DNA from: Pseudomonadota bacterium
GTDB lineage: Bacteria > Myxococcota_A > Bradymonadia > UBA4248
NCBI GenBank assembly: GCA_017464085.1
Contig: JAFUEE010000071.1
Coordinates: 1-64,000, forward strand
Direction: 5' to 3'
Length of the DNA stretch: 64,000 bases
Positions 1 through 8,529 of the stretch are shown one piece after another (within the stretch, counting starts at the first letter, position 1; every line of letters starts with the position of its first letter). The notes under the pieces were generated by a model. That model was not told the DNA's origin. It saw only the letters and a list, made by a program, of their open reading frames with translations, and did not search any database. The translations under genes and the position numbers were made by a program.

Positions 1-218
1 CATTCCTGCTCAGAGGTGCATTTGTTGTCGCAAGCGTCCGCAGTCTTGTCGACGCAGTGATTGTCGACGCAGTCCTGTTCGAGCGTGCACACTTCGTCGC
101 CGCATTGTTTGCGCGAATCGCTGGCAGTTCCAGCGCCGTCGTCGCCGCATGATGTCACGGCAAACGAAAGGGCAGCACAGCACGCAAGCGCAAGCTTTCG
201 TTTTGAGATCTCGTTCAT
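1..218 (-). CDS. Cys-rich lipoprotein, N-terminal part only
   Basis: The gene reads leftward from an ATG at 216-218 and runs off the window edge, so only the first 72 codons are visible. A Shine-Dalgarno (AGGAG on the minus strand, about 225-229) sits 6-7 bases upstream. The product begins with a basic and then hydrophobic signal ending in the lipobox VTSC, so it should be a lipid-anchored envelope protein. The visible mature part is acidic and has closely spaced Cys pairs (CGDEVC, CVDNHC, CDNKC), the style of the other Cys-rich lipoproteins in this window (26574-28082, 38857-41115). Function is unknown. Confidence 0.75.
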   Translation of the reverse strand, partial: MNEISKRKLALACCAALSFAVTSCGDDGAGTASDSRKQCGDEVCTLEQDCVDNHCVDKTADACDNKCTSEQE

Positions 219-319
219 ATCTCGCTCCTTTGAAAAAAAGCCCGTATTGGGCAACCCTTGAAAACGCGCGATATATGAGGACTTTTTAGGTGAAAATCAA
301 CTTTTGGAACTGCGTTTTT

Positions 320-368
320 AGGCAGTGGGCAGTGGTCAGTGGTCAGTAGGCAGTGGTCAGTAGGCAGT
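320..368. repeat. Heptanucleotide tandem repeat, seven units
   Basis: Seven consecutive 7-bp units follow the pattern RGNCAGT (AGGCAGT, GGGCAGT, GGTCAGT, GGTCAGT, AGGCAGT, GGTCAGT, AGGCAGT). It lies between the divergent lipoprotein and phoH. The remainder of 219-485 shows no coding signal. Confidence 0.85.
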
Positions 369-485
369 TTGGGGGAGTGAGCGGAAAGTTTTGCACCAAT
401 GGCATATCGGAGGGGAAATGCCATATCGTGTCATTTTGAGAAAGTCAGGCTTTGAGCGTGGATGAGGTTACTCAAAATGCAGAAT

Positions 486-562
486 GCCGGGCGTATTGGC
501 GGCTTGCGCCAATAGCCCGGCACCATGCGCCGCGTATCGGGCGAAGCCCGATAGCGGAGCGC
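486..562. repeat. Pair of bulged hairpins (TAT...ATA family, G-form)
   Basis: Copy 1 is 486-521: outer stem GCCGGGC/GCCCGGC, unpaired G at 493, inner stem TATTGGCG/CGCCAATA (494-501 with 507-514) and loop GCTTG. Copy 2 is 527-562: inner stem TATCGGGC/GCCCGATA (535-542 with 546-553), triloop GAA, unpaired G at 534 and a less perfect GC outer stem. The pair lies upstream of the phoH start. A longer phoH reading frame beginning at 452 would run through both hairpins, which argues against that start. Confidence 0.85.
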
Positions 563-685
563 CAAGCCACACCAAAATCGCCCAATCAACCATTCGAGCT
601 GTACTCAGAGACTAGTCAAGGCTTGCGATTTGGCGTATTCTGCACGACCGGGGGGATTTTTGGCTATTTTTATGGAGAATATCGG

Positions 686-1627
686 ATGGCACGGACGGAA
701 ATCGAATTTCCAAGTCTGCCAAGTGCACGGCTATTATTTGGATCGCGAGAGAGCAACCTGCGCTTTTTGGAAACTGAACTTGAAATCGAGATCAAAAGTG
801 ACGGCAACATGCTCCGGCTGACAGGAAGCGGCGATGCGCTTGCGGCCGCACAAAACGCGCTCGTCACGCTCTATGAAATCGCAAAGACAAACAGGGAGGT
901 CACCGTTTCCGAATTTTCTGAGCAGCTGCAGTACCAGAAAGGCTCTCAGGGCTCAGAAAACACGCGCGACGTCATCTGCATGACAAGCGACAAACGGCCG
1001 ATCCGGGCCAAAACAGAAAATCAGCGCCAATATGTCGAAGCCATACGACGCGACGACATCGTGTTCGGCGTCGGCCCGGCAGGCACCGGCAAAACCTATC
1101 TGGCTATGGCGCTCGCGGTCGATGCGCTGCTGCGAAAAAAAGTCAAGCGGATCATACTCGTGCGGCCGGCAGTCGAGGCCGGTGAACGCCTCGGCTTCCT
1201 CCCCGGCGACATGGCGGAAAAGGTCAACCCTTATCTGAGGCCGCTTTTTGACGCGCTCTATGACATGGTCGATGTCGACCGCGCGCAGCACTGGATCAGC
1301 CAGGGCGCCATCGAAGTCGCGCCGCTCGCGTTCATGCGCGGCAGGACGCTCAACAGCGCGTTCATCATACTCGATGAGGCTCAGAACACCACTCAGGAAC
1401 AGATGAAGATGTTCCTCACGCGCATGGGCTTCGGCTCGAAAGCCATCATCACTGGCGACCTCACGCAGACAGACCTCGCGGACGGCATCCGCTCCGGACT
1501 GGCTCAAGCCGTCGAAATCCTACAGGATGTCGAAGGAATCGCCATCGTCAAGCTCACTGAAAAAGACATCGTCAGACATCCGCTTGTGCAAAAGATCGTC
1601 TGCGCCTATGAAAATGCCCGGAACTGA
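686..1627 (+). CDS. phoH: PhoH family ATPase/RNA-associated protein
   Basis: 313 residues, the normal PhoH-like length. An N-terminal KH-like segment (about 1-90) precedes a P-loop ATPase domain with Walker A GPAGTGKT at about 130-137 and Walker B IILDEAQN. The downstream motifs MFLTRMG and ITGDLTQTDL are typical of the family, which is linked to RNA metabolism and ribosome maturation. The frame stays open upstream to 452, but ATG 686 has GGAG at 674-677 and matches the family N-terminus, while the upstream part crosses hairpin repeats. Its neighbour pgpH follows after 49 bp, the order seen in many bacteria; ybeY, the usual next gene, is not here. Confidence 0.95.
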   Translation: MARTEIEFPSLPSARLLFGSRESNLRFLETELEIEIKSDGNMLRLTGSGDALAAAQNALVTLYEIAKTNREVTVSEFSEQLQYQKGSQGSENTRDVICMTSDKRPIRAKTENQRQYVEAIRRDDIVFGVGPAGTGKTYLAMALAVDALLRKKVKRIILVRPAVEAGERLGFLPGDMAEKVNPYLRPLFDALYDMVDVDRAQHWISQGAIEVAPLAFMRGRTLNSAFIILDEAQNTTQEQMKMFLTRMGFGSKAIITGDLTQTDLADGIRSGLAQAVEILQDVEGIAIVKLTEKDIVRHPLVQKIVCAYENARN

Positions 1628-1676
1628 CCGGCACCTATGATCACAGAAGTCACGACATGCACCCAGCGAGGCAATC

Positions 1677-4600
1677 ATGGATGAACACCGTCAGCGAGAA
1701 TCCCTGAGTTTTGAAAAAGCAAGCAAGAAAAAACAAAGATCGCGATACCTCGCATGGAGCATCGACAACCCGCTCCTCGTCATCACAAGCATCGTCCTCA
1801 TGATGCTGGCCGTCATCTTCATTGTCGGCAGCAATTTCGAAAGCAGAAGCTCGCAGATCGAAAAAACTGAAATCGGAACAATCGCATCGCACGATTACAA
1901 GGCACCGCGAGACTTCACGTTCGACAGGATTGACCAGGAAGCCACCGAAAAAATCCGTGAACAGCGCGTGGCTGAGGTACTTCCCATCTTCAAATGGGAC
2001 AGCAACTATCAGGATGCAACGCTCAGCAAGTTCCGCTCGGCATTCGAATTCATGCGCAACGGCATGGACAGCGAGCGCATGCGGCTCGAAGACTCTCATG
2101 TGCAGAAGGACACAAAGACGCTCATCGCCTCCGAAAACGCACAGCATCAGGCATGGGCAAACGCACTCCTCGCGCCTTTCAAAGACGAATCAGTTTTTGA
2201 AAACTATATCTCCACGCGAAAACTCACCGACGAGGAAATCGCTTCGGCGCTGGTCGCATGGTGCAGCACACAGCGCCAGGCTTTCGAGCAAAAACTCGGC
2301 TACGATATGCCGGATGACCTGTTCGCATGGCTAGTCTCCGAAAGCTTCTCCTACGATCTGGAAGAAGCACTCATACAGATCTTCGATGTCACGCTCGGAC
2401 GCATCACGGTCTCAAACCGCATCGAAATCGACGAACTCGACGCCTTCGTCATGCAGTGGTTCGATGCCGGCGAAAAACGACAGAAACGCATCGACAAGAG
2501 CGAAAAAGCGAGCATCCTTTCCAGACAGTCCAGCGAGACGCTCACTCAGACTCTGCTGCGCGAAAAATTTCCGCATGCGCCCGAGTCGTTCGTCAGCTAT
2601 TTCAAGCAGTTCGTGCGCACAAATCTCGAATACGACGAAACAGCCACCCAGCGCGAACGACAAAATGTCAGCGAAAAAACTGCCGAGCTACGCGTGATCG
2701 AAGAGTTCAAAAAGGGGCAGACAATCGTCGCAAGGGGAAATCCCATACGGCAAGTGCACTACGAAATCTTTGAAAAACTCGCGCAGAGCCAGTCAGACTA
2801 TGACAACCGGACCGGCCACTGGGGCGCGCTCGGCATCATCGCTGTCCTGATATCATTCCTCTGCCACAGGTCCATCAAGGCCTCCACTGGAAGGCGCAAG
2901 AAAAACAGAGATGTCATGTTCCTCGCGACGAACATCCTCCTCTTCTCTATCTTCCTCAAGCTCTTCACGGTCATCTGCGGCGCACTCGACTCGGTCTACC
3001 ACTGGCCCTATTCCATGCTGCTTCTCTTCCCGTTCGCAAGCTCCCCAATGGTCATGCGGATTGTCGTCAACCGCTATTACGCCTACCTGTTCTCCGTCTG
3101 CAGCATCATCCTCACAGGCCTCATCATCGAAGACCTCAGCATCATCCTGCCCTACGGCATCATCAGCACAATGGCCGGATGCCTGCTCATGGAACGCCCC
3201 AAGCGAAGCAACATCCTCATGCAGCGAGGCATCATGATCGGATGCGTCTCCGCGCTCGCGGCGCTCGCGCTCTACATCTTCAGAGGCGCAAACCTCACGC
3301 AGCTCGACTATGCCATCACCGCACTGCTCGGCTTCGCCAGCGGCATGCTCTCCACCGGCGTCGTCACCATGGGGCTCCCGCTCTCTGAAAGCACTTTCGG
3401 ATATGTCACATCCAACAAGCTGCTCGAACTCTCAAACCTCGAACACCCTGCGCTCAAAACGCTCTTCCTCGAAGCCCCAGGCACTTACCAGCACTCCATC
3501 ATGGTCGGCTCGCTCAACGAAGCAGCCGCTGAAGCCATCGGCGCAAACGCCATCCTCGCGCGCGTCGGCGGCTACTACCACGATATCGGCAAAGTCAAAA
3601 ACGCTCAGTACTTCGCCGAAAATCAGCGCGGCGACAATCCACACAACCGCATCAAACCAAACATGAGCGCCCTCATCCTCAAGGCGCATGAACGCGACGG
3701 ACTCGATATCGCAAAAAAATATCATCTCCCGCAAGATATCATGGAATTCATCGCTACGCACCATGGCACAAGCCGCATCGAGGTCTTCTACCAGCGCGCC
3801 AAGGAAAACGCAAAAGACCAGCAGGACCGCGTACACGAAGAAGATTACAGATACCCCGGACCCAAACCGCAAACACGCGAAACAGGCATCTGCATGGTCT
3901 CAGATATGGTCGAGGCCGCCGTCAGGTCGCTCCCTGACAAAAGCCCTGACAAAATCCTCGTCCTCGTCCGAAAACTCATCAACCACAAGTTCACGGAAGG
4001 CCAGTTCGACGAGTGCAATCTCACACTCAAAGACCTCAATGATATCGCAAATGCTCACCTGAGCATCCTCAATGCATTCTATCACCACAGGCCTGAATAC
4101 CCTGATCAGAAAAAGGAACGCGAAAAACTTGAGGCCAAGAAACGCGAAAAACTTGAAGCCGAAAAAAATGCTCAGAACGCAAAACAACCTCAGACAGACA
4201 AGCGTTCCGAAGATGAAAAAAATACTCGCGAACTCTCCCTCTCAAAAGTAATGACTGCCCTGCAGAGCGATTCACCTGATATTAAAGAAAAACAAACCAA
4301 AGACAGCAAAGAAAAAACAGACAATATCAAAGATAAATCTAATAATAATCCAAAAGACAAATCAGATCCCAAAGAAAAAACAGACAATATCAAAGATAAA
4401 TCTAATAATAATCCAAAAGACAAATCAGATTCAAAAGAAAAGCCAGACAATATCAAAGATAAATCTAATGAAAATGACAAAGATAAATCAACAAATAACA
4501 AACCTGATAACAGCAACCCCGACAGCAATAAGGACAAATCCGATAAAACCAAATCCAAGTCTAATAAAAAATCAGATAAATCCCCCGACACAGATGACGA

Positions 4601-4826
4601 GCCGAGAAGGTCCCTCAACTCCCTGACACTTGCCACTCAGCTGGAAACTGAAGAAGTCAACGTGCTGCTCAAAGAATCCGAGGAAGCCGAAACTGCATCC
4701 GAGGCCGCTGTAAAATCGGATAAAAAGGATGCCATCCCCGCTGAGGCACAAGACCTCCCGCAGCTCCACACAGACTCATACGATCTTGCATTCTCAAGCA
4801 AAGTCGATGTGTTCAAAAAGAGCTAG
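1677..4826 (+). CDS. pgpH: 7TM-HD hydrolase, c-di-AMP phosphodiesterase type (PgpH/YqfF)
   Basis: 1049 residues. One membrane segment at about 31-52 is followed by a large extracytoplasmic 7TMR-HDED domain (about 60-380), a bundle of membrane helices (about 383-570) and a cytoplasmic HD phosphohydrolase domain (about 600-790) with His606, the His635-Asp636 pair and a later ATHHGT motif. Family members hydrolyse c-di-AMP to pApA. The last 255 residues are unusual: highly charged, rich in Lys, Asp, Ser and Asn, and containing three 21-residue repeats, so probably disordered. The usual family length is about 700-870. The Shine-Dalgarno GCGAGG precedes ATG 1677. It probably forms an operon with phoH. 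Confidence 0.93.
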   Translation: MDEHRQRESLSFEKASKKKQRSRYLAWSIDNPLLVITSIVLMMLAVIFIVGSNFESRSSQIEKTEIGTIASHDYKAPRDFTFDRIDQEATEKIREQRVAEVLPIFKWDSNYQDATLSKFRSAFEFMRNGMDSERMRLEDSHVQKDTKTLIASENAQHQAWANALLAPFKDESVFENYISTRKLTDEEIASALVAWCSTQRQAFEQKLGYDMPDDLFAWLVSESFSYDLEEALIQIFDVTLGRITVSNRIEIDELDAFVMQWFDAGEKRQKRIDKSEKASILSRQSSETLTQTLLREKFPHAPESFVSYFKQFVRTNLEYDETATQRERQNVSEKTAELRVIEEFKKGQTIVARGNPIRQVHYEIFEKLAQSQSDYDNRTGHWGALGIIAVLISFLCHRSIKASTGRRKKNRDVMFLATNILLFSIFLKLFTVICGALDSVYHWPYSMLLLFPFASSPMVMRIVVNRYYAYLFSVCSIILTGLIIEDLSIILPYGIISTMAGCLLMERPKRSNILMQRGIMIGCVSALAALALYIFRGANLTQLDYAITALLGFASGMLSTGVVTMGLPLSESTFGYVTSNKLLELSNLEHPALKTLFLEAPGTYQHSIMVGSLNEAAAEAIGANAILARVGGYYHDIGKVKNAQYFAENQRGDNPHNRIKPNMSALILKAHERDGLDIAKKYHLPQDIMEFIATHHGTSRIEVFYQRAKENAKDQQDRVHEEDYRYPGPKPQTRETGICMVSDMVEAAVRSLPDKSPDKILVLVRKLINHKFTEGQFDECNLTLKDLNDIANAHLSILNAFYHHRPEYPDQKKEREKLEAKKREKLEAEKNAQNAKQPQTDKRSEDEKNTRELSLSKVMTALQSDSPDIKEKQTKDSKEKTDNIKDKSNNNPKDKSDPKEKTDNIKDKSNNNPKDKSDSKEKPDNIKDKSNENDKDKSTNNKPDNSNPDSNKDKSDKTKSKSNKKSDKSPDTDDEPRRSLNSLTLATQLETEEVNVLLKESEEAETASEAAVKSDKKDAIPAEAQDLPQLHTDSYDLAFSSKVDVFKKS
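4312..4480 (+). repeat. 63-bp in-frame tandem repeat in the pgpH tail
   Basis: Starts at 4318, 4381 and 4444 show a 63-bp period, giving 21-residue units around DNIKDKSN and PKDKSD. The third copy is partly diverged. The period is a multiple of three, so gain or loss of a unit keeps the frame. Confidence 0.85.
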
Positions 4827-4879
4827 CAACTTCAGAATGAATTGAGCTCGCGCAGTTGCAGTTCAAGCCATTCCCCCAC

Positions 4880-4951
4880 AATGCCTTTCTTTGGGAAGGG
4901 GGTGTGGTGGAAACCCTTTCTTTTGGCACAAAAGAAAGGGTTTCCCCCACG
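4880..4951. repeat. Long GCA-loop hairpin, copy A
   Basis: A 22-bp inverted repeat has arms at 4904-4925 and 4929-4950 (one mismatch) and loop GCA at 4926-4928. A flank at 4881-4903 contains an imperfect extra copy of the CCTTTCTTT motif. The same element occurs at 22024-22093. It lies between the convergent pgpH and the RelA/SpoT-fold gene, about 30 bases past the stop codon of the latter. There is no adjacent T-run, so a terminator role is uncertain. Confidence 0.85.
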
Positions 4952-4981
4952 ACATCATCTCCCCAAAACTCTCCCCCAAAA

Positions 4982-5599
4982 CTAGGCAGCTGCGCGCATG
5001 CGGGCTTTGTATGCCTCATGTTCGGCTTCCGCATTCAGGTGCATCTGTGTCGTTCGGATCTGGAACTCCACGCGTTTTTCCTCGACTTCTGCCACCACAT
5101 GAAGGCTCTGATAGCCGGAGGCTTTCGGGGCAACGATATAGTCTTTCATGGTGCCGGGCACGACCGTGTATGTATCACAGATCATGTTCAGGCACTGATA
5201 GGCATCGAGCTCGTTGCTGACAACGACGCGCATGCCATAAAGGTCATTCAGAGACATCATGTCGACGCCCTTGCGCGCAGCTTTTTCACGCGCGCTGTCC
5301 TCAGCTTTCACGCGGCTGTAAACCGTCACATTGCGGACACCGCGAGACCTCAAATTCTGAGCCAGCCGCGTCGCTCTGCCGCTCAGCCACGAGGATTCCA
5401 CCTCCCTCCAGGTCCCCATCTGGGGCGTCGTGCGCGTCTCTTCTGAGGGAAGCACGCGCGAATTCACAGGCCGGATCTGAGGGTCACCTCCCGAGACCGC
5501 AAATAGCAACGCAAATAAGATAAATGCAAGAAACGAAAACCCCTGCTCATACAGGTGACGGGAAAACTTAAAAAGCTCGCTGATTTTGTCTGTTCGCAT
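4982..5599 (-). CDS. Small RelA/SpoT-fold nucleotidyltransferase with N-terminal membrane/export segment
   Basis: 205 residues from ATG 5599, which has the strong Shine-Dalgarno AGGGAG; an upstream in-frame start at 5752 has none. Residues 20-36 are strongly hydrophobic. From about residue 90 the protein is a single (p)ppGpp synthetase domain with an RxK...S...K motif, DLYGMRVVV, SGYQSLH and VEFQIRT, so the residues known to bind ATP/GTP and metal appear intact. HD hydrolase, TGS and ACT domains are absent, as in small alarmone synthetases. Positive charges lie before the hydrophobic segment, so by the positive-inside rule the catalytic domain would face outside the cytoplasm, which is odd for an alarmone synthetase. 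Activity and location are inferred. Confidence 0.85.
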   Translation of the reverse strand: MRTDKISELFKFSRHLYEQGFSFLAFILFALLFAVSGGDPQIRPVNSRVLPSEETRTTPQMGTWREVESSWLSGRATRLAQNLRSRGVRNVTVYSRVKAEDSAREKAARKGVDMMSLNDLYGMRVVVSNELDAYQCLNMICDTYTVVPGTMKDYIVAPKASGYQSLHVVAEVEEKRVEFQIRTTQMHLNAEAEHEAYKARMRAAA

Positions 5600-5856
5600 G
5601 CTCTCTCCCTGTAGTGGTCGCTCTATTCCCAGCCTTCGGCTGTCACTTATCTTAAACACTTTATCCAGCCCAATCCATTCCGCATGCGGAATTTTTTGAA
5701 CACATCCACTTTGTGCACGCTTCTTTGCTTGACAAGTCAAAAAAACAGTCATTCAATCCATCGGTTCCGCTGCCTGAAAACTTTCAGCGCATCACGCTGA
5801 CCAGGAAGCGGAAAACAACGGCCGATCCCCGGCCACTTTTTTCAGGGGAAGCACAC

Positions 5857-7011
5857 ATGCCGGATAAGGATCTTCTCAGCCTTTGGAACTCGCATCTGAA
5901 ACACTCAACCTCTGACGGCTCCCCCCAGAATGCATCTGTTCAGCCATCAGAACAGCCACCTTCGGACGACAGACCTGAAAAAACAAAACGAGTGCCCGAG
6001 CTGCACAAGGCAGACGCATCCCCTCAAGCGCAGACAATGCCCGATAGCGCCACGGCACCCGAAAAATCTTTTCGCGCCGCCCCGCTGCTCAGCGGCAGAA
6101 TCGCAGACTACCTCAGCGCACAGACGCCTCGCAAAATCTCCTCAGAACTGATCCCTGCCACAGACCAGAACACACCATGGATCGTCTCTGACCCGAAATC
6201 AAAGCTGTCGCTGGCGACTGCACTCATCCTCACGGCCAACCTCGCGCGCTTCTCGGGCACGGCACTTCCCGAAACCCAGCTCATCAAAGCACGCGACGAA
6301 CTCATGCGCACGCTCAGCGCAAAAGATGCCGTCAATGCTGAAGTCGAAGCATACGATATACTCAACTGGCTGGCTGGCGCGCTCAATGAAAATCTCAGAA
6401 AATCAGATGCCCCAGATGAAACAATCCCATGCTGCCCCGAAACCACCGAAGCCGCGCTCATCGACATCCTTCAAGATGCCATCCGCCACAAGCGCGACAT
6501 CACCATGCGGTATTACACCGGCTCACGCGGCGCTTTTTCCGAAAGACGCATCTCCCCGATAGAAATCACAGCCGAAAAATACCTCATCGCTTTCTGCCAC
6601 GTCCGCAATGAAGAACGCGTCTTCAGGCTCACTCGCATCGTCAGCCTCGTCCCCATCCCCAACCCCGGCGAAGCTCAGCAAGATCTGCTCTGCTATCCAA
6701 ACACCAAGGATATCGAACTTCCGCCACTTCCAAATCCCCCAGCACCTGCCCCCAGACATGACAATACGGACAACTCACGTCCGACACGGCACAGGCGCCG
6801 ATCACGCGCTTCACAAAATGCCTCAGGCTCAAAAAAACAAACAAAGTCTGCCACATCACCCCAAAACAACAAACCACCAGCCGCTCAAGGCGATTCGAAC
6901 CAGACACGGACGCTCTTTGATCTCATCGACGACTCACACACCACAAAATCTCCCCCAAAAAAGAAACGCTCCTCCAAAACACGCTTCCTCCCCGGCCTGC
7001 TTCCTGACTGA
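5857..7011 (+). CDS. WYL-domain protein without a recognisable HTH
   Basis: 384 residues from ATG 5857, preceded by AGGGGA; the frame continues upstream to 5713 without support. Residues 1-75 are polar and low in complexity. A helical region at about 80-200 is followed by a WYL-type domain (about 215-275, with ITMRYY, RRISPIEI and FRLTRIVSL). The C-terminal 100 residues are Pro-, Lys- and Ser-rich and basic. WYL domains sense ligands, often nucleic acids, and normally follow a DNA-binding HTH, which I do not see here. The gene converges on the Ppx/GppA-like gene with an 8-bp gap. Confidence 0.75.
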   Translation: MPDKDLLSLWNSHLKHSTSDGSPQNASVQPSEQPPSDDRPEKTKRVPELHKADASPQAQTMPDSATAPEKSFRAAPLLSGRIADYLSAQTPRKISSELIPATDQNTPWIVSDPKSKLSLATALILTANLARFSGTALPETQLIKARDELMRTLSAKDAVNAEVEAYDILNWLAGALNENLRKSDAPDETIPCCPETTEAALIDILQDAIRHKRDITMRYYTGSRGAFSERRISPIEITAEKYLIAFCHVRNEERVFRLTRIVSLVPIPNPGEAQQDLLCYPNTKDIELPPLPNPPAPAPRHDNTDNSRPTRHRRRSRASQNASGSKKQTKSATSPQNNKPPAAQGDSNQTRTLFDLIDDSHTTKSPPKKKRSSKTRFLPGLLPD

Positions 7012-7019
7012 ACGCGCCC

Positions 7020-7826
7020 TCAGGCACCAAAATGCTCAAAAATCCAGCCATGACGGATTCCAAAGGTGCTCACGTACACCGGCAACCCGAGCCGCTCACT
7101 CAGATCATTGACGAGCACACGGCCGGCCTGCGCCGCAAGACTCTCCGCCGCCCCGCATGCCAAAACACTCAGCCCCTCCACGCCGCCAGGCGCTGACACG
7201 CCAAGCGATTCCATCGCATACGTCGTGAACGAACTTCCCGCAGCCACGACAAACGCCGCGCGCACGCAGCCAAGTTCCCGCTCAAGCGCGCCGATCATCT
7301 CTGCACACACATCCTCAGACGCGCCCTGAAGCATATCGATCAGACGATGCTGACCAAAACCAAAGCTCTCCGCATATGCAACCGAGCCATCCGCACGAAT
7401 AATCGAACATTCCGTCGAACTTCCCCCCGAATCAATCAGCACATAAGCCTCTCCAGGCCGCGCCAATACTACACTTGAATGACGTATCGCAATCCGTTCA
7501 AGCTCCGCCTCACGCGACGCGCTCAAAATCTCAAGCGTCAGCCCCGCATCCGCAAACATCGACACAATCTCCGCACCATTGGCCGCCCTGCGCAACGCCT
7601 CCGTCCCAATGCAGCGACACGCCACTCCACCGCATGCCGACACAATATCCAGCACCGCCGCAATGTTGAACCGCACCGCATCGAGCGACATCACCCCATC
7701 CGTGCCGATATGCCGCCCAAGCTTCGTCTCCACACGCCAATTCTTCAAAAAATCACGCGTATCTGTCTCCACAAGCGACGCCTTCGTCGCATTCGATCCG
7801 ATATCAAAAATCAGAAAGTTACCCAT
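7020..7826 (-). CDS. Ppx/GppA-like exopolyphosphatase-family protein
   Basis: 268 residues with the actin-like ATPase fold of exopolyphosphatase/pppGpp phosphatase proteins. FDIGSNATK forms the N-terminal phosphate loop and VLIDSGGSSTE the second. Family members remove phosphate from polyphosphate or pppGpp. It is shorter than full-length Ppx (about 500) and has no HD-like C-terminal domain, matching the short Ppx/GppA group. ATG 7826 is chosen because MGNFLIFDIGSN matches the family N-terminus; a start at 7862 lacks a Shine-Dalgarno. A RelA/SpoT-fold gene lies 1.4 kb away, but no functional link is shown. Confidence 0.85.
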   Translation of the reverse strand: MGNFLIFDIGSNATKASLVETDTRDFLKNWRVETKLGRHIGTDGVMSLDAVRFNIAAVLDIVSACGGVACRCIGTEALRRAANGAEIVSMFADAGLTLEILSASREAELERIAIRHSSVVLARPGEAYVLIDSGGSSTECSIIRADGSVAYAESFGFGQHRLIDMLQGASEDVCAEMIGALERELGCVRAAFVVAAGSSFTTYAMESLGVSAPGGVEGLSVLACGAAESLAAQAGRVLVNDLSERLGLPVYVSTFGIRHGWIFEHFGA

Positions 7827-7886
7827 TTTGCCACTTTCCCACAACCTTGAAGTCTGAGACATTTTTACAAAGTCTAAATCCGCCCT

Positions 7887-8507
7887 TTATGGCTGCTCCG
7901 GTTCATCCAAGAATAATTCAGTGATACCGAAAAGCTCGCTACAGCTTTCCTGGATATCCATCTTCCATTTATCATGCGCATATTGCTTTACCCTATTACA
8001 AAATGCCTGAGTCTCGCTATTTTTATATTCATTCATCTCACTTAAATTTGCTAATTTACATGAATGATATTGATTATACGTTTTCGTGCAATTCTGAGCG
8101 ACATAAACCTCCCTGCATGAGATATATGTTTCCATATTATCCACCATAACCGTATTAATATCGCACCCCAATTCCGTCATCCCCCTTCTCGATTCCTTAT
8201 AATGACACGACAAATAATTCCGCCATTCCTCATCACAGGCAGGCAGCTTACTCCAATATGATACACACGCCGTGGTATATTCGCCATTTTTTAATTCAGT
8301 CATCTGCTTCTCACTTAGCTCAAATTCATCTTTTAACCCCCAATATTCCCAACCATCCTCTGGATCAACCTTATAGGTATAGCGCATACCATCAAGTTCG
8401 TGTTTATGAATATCACAGAAGTTATCAATTTCATCATTCCAATCCGTACACCCCAGGCAAGCGCCCATCAGCCATGCCACACCCAAGATACGAACAAAAG
8501 CTTTCAT
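7887..8507 (-). CDS. Lipoprotein with about ten cysteines, unknown function
   Basis: 206 residues. The signal peptide ends in lipobox CLGC, and a GGAGG Shine-Dalgarno precedes the ATG. The mature protein is acidic and Cys-containing (DNFCD, TTACVSYW, LPACDEEW, LSCHYK, LGCD, ISCREV, QNC, HSCK, FCNR, ESCSE), spaced like helix-linked disulfide pairs. It is more AT-rich than its neighbours. I recognise no family. Confidence 0.85.
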   Translation of the reverse strand: MKAFVRILGVAWLMGACLGCTDWNDEIDNFCDIHKHELDGMRYTYKVDPEDGWEYWGLKDEFELSEKQMTELKNGEYTTACVSYWSKLPACDEEWRNYLSCHYKESRRGMTELGCDINTVMVDNMETYISCREVYVAQNCTKTYNQYHSCKLANLSEMNEYKNSETQAFCNRVKQYAHDKWKMDIQESCSELFGITELFLDEPEQP

Positions 8508-8529
8508 TGCCTATCTTCCTCCCCAAAAC

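Noticed and set aside
452-685. N-terminal extension of phoH from ATG 452
   Set aside because: The extension is read through two hairpin repeats, has no Shine-Dalgarno, and lengthens a protein that already matches the family from 686.
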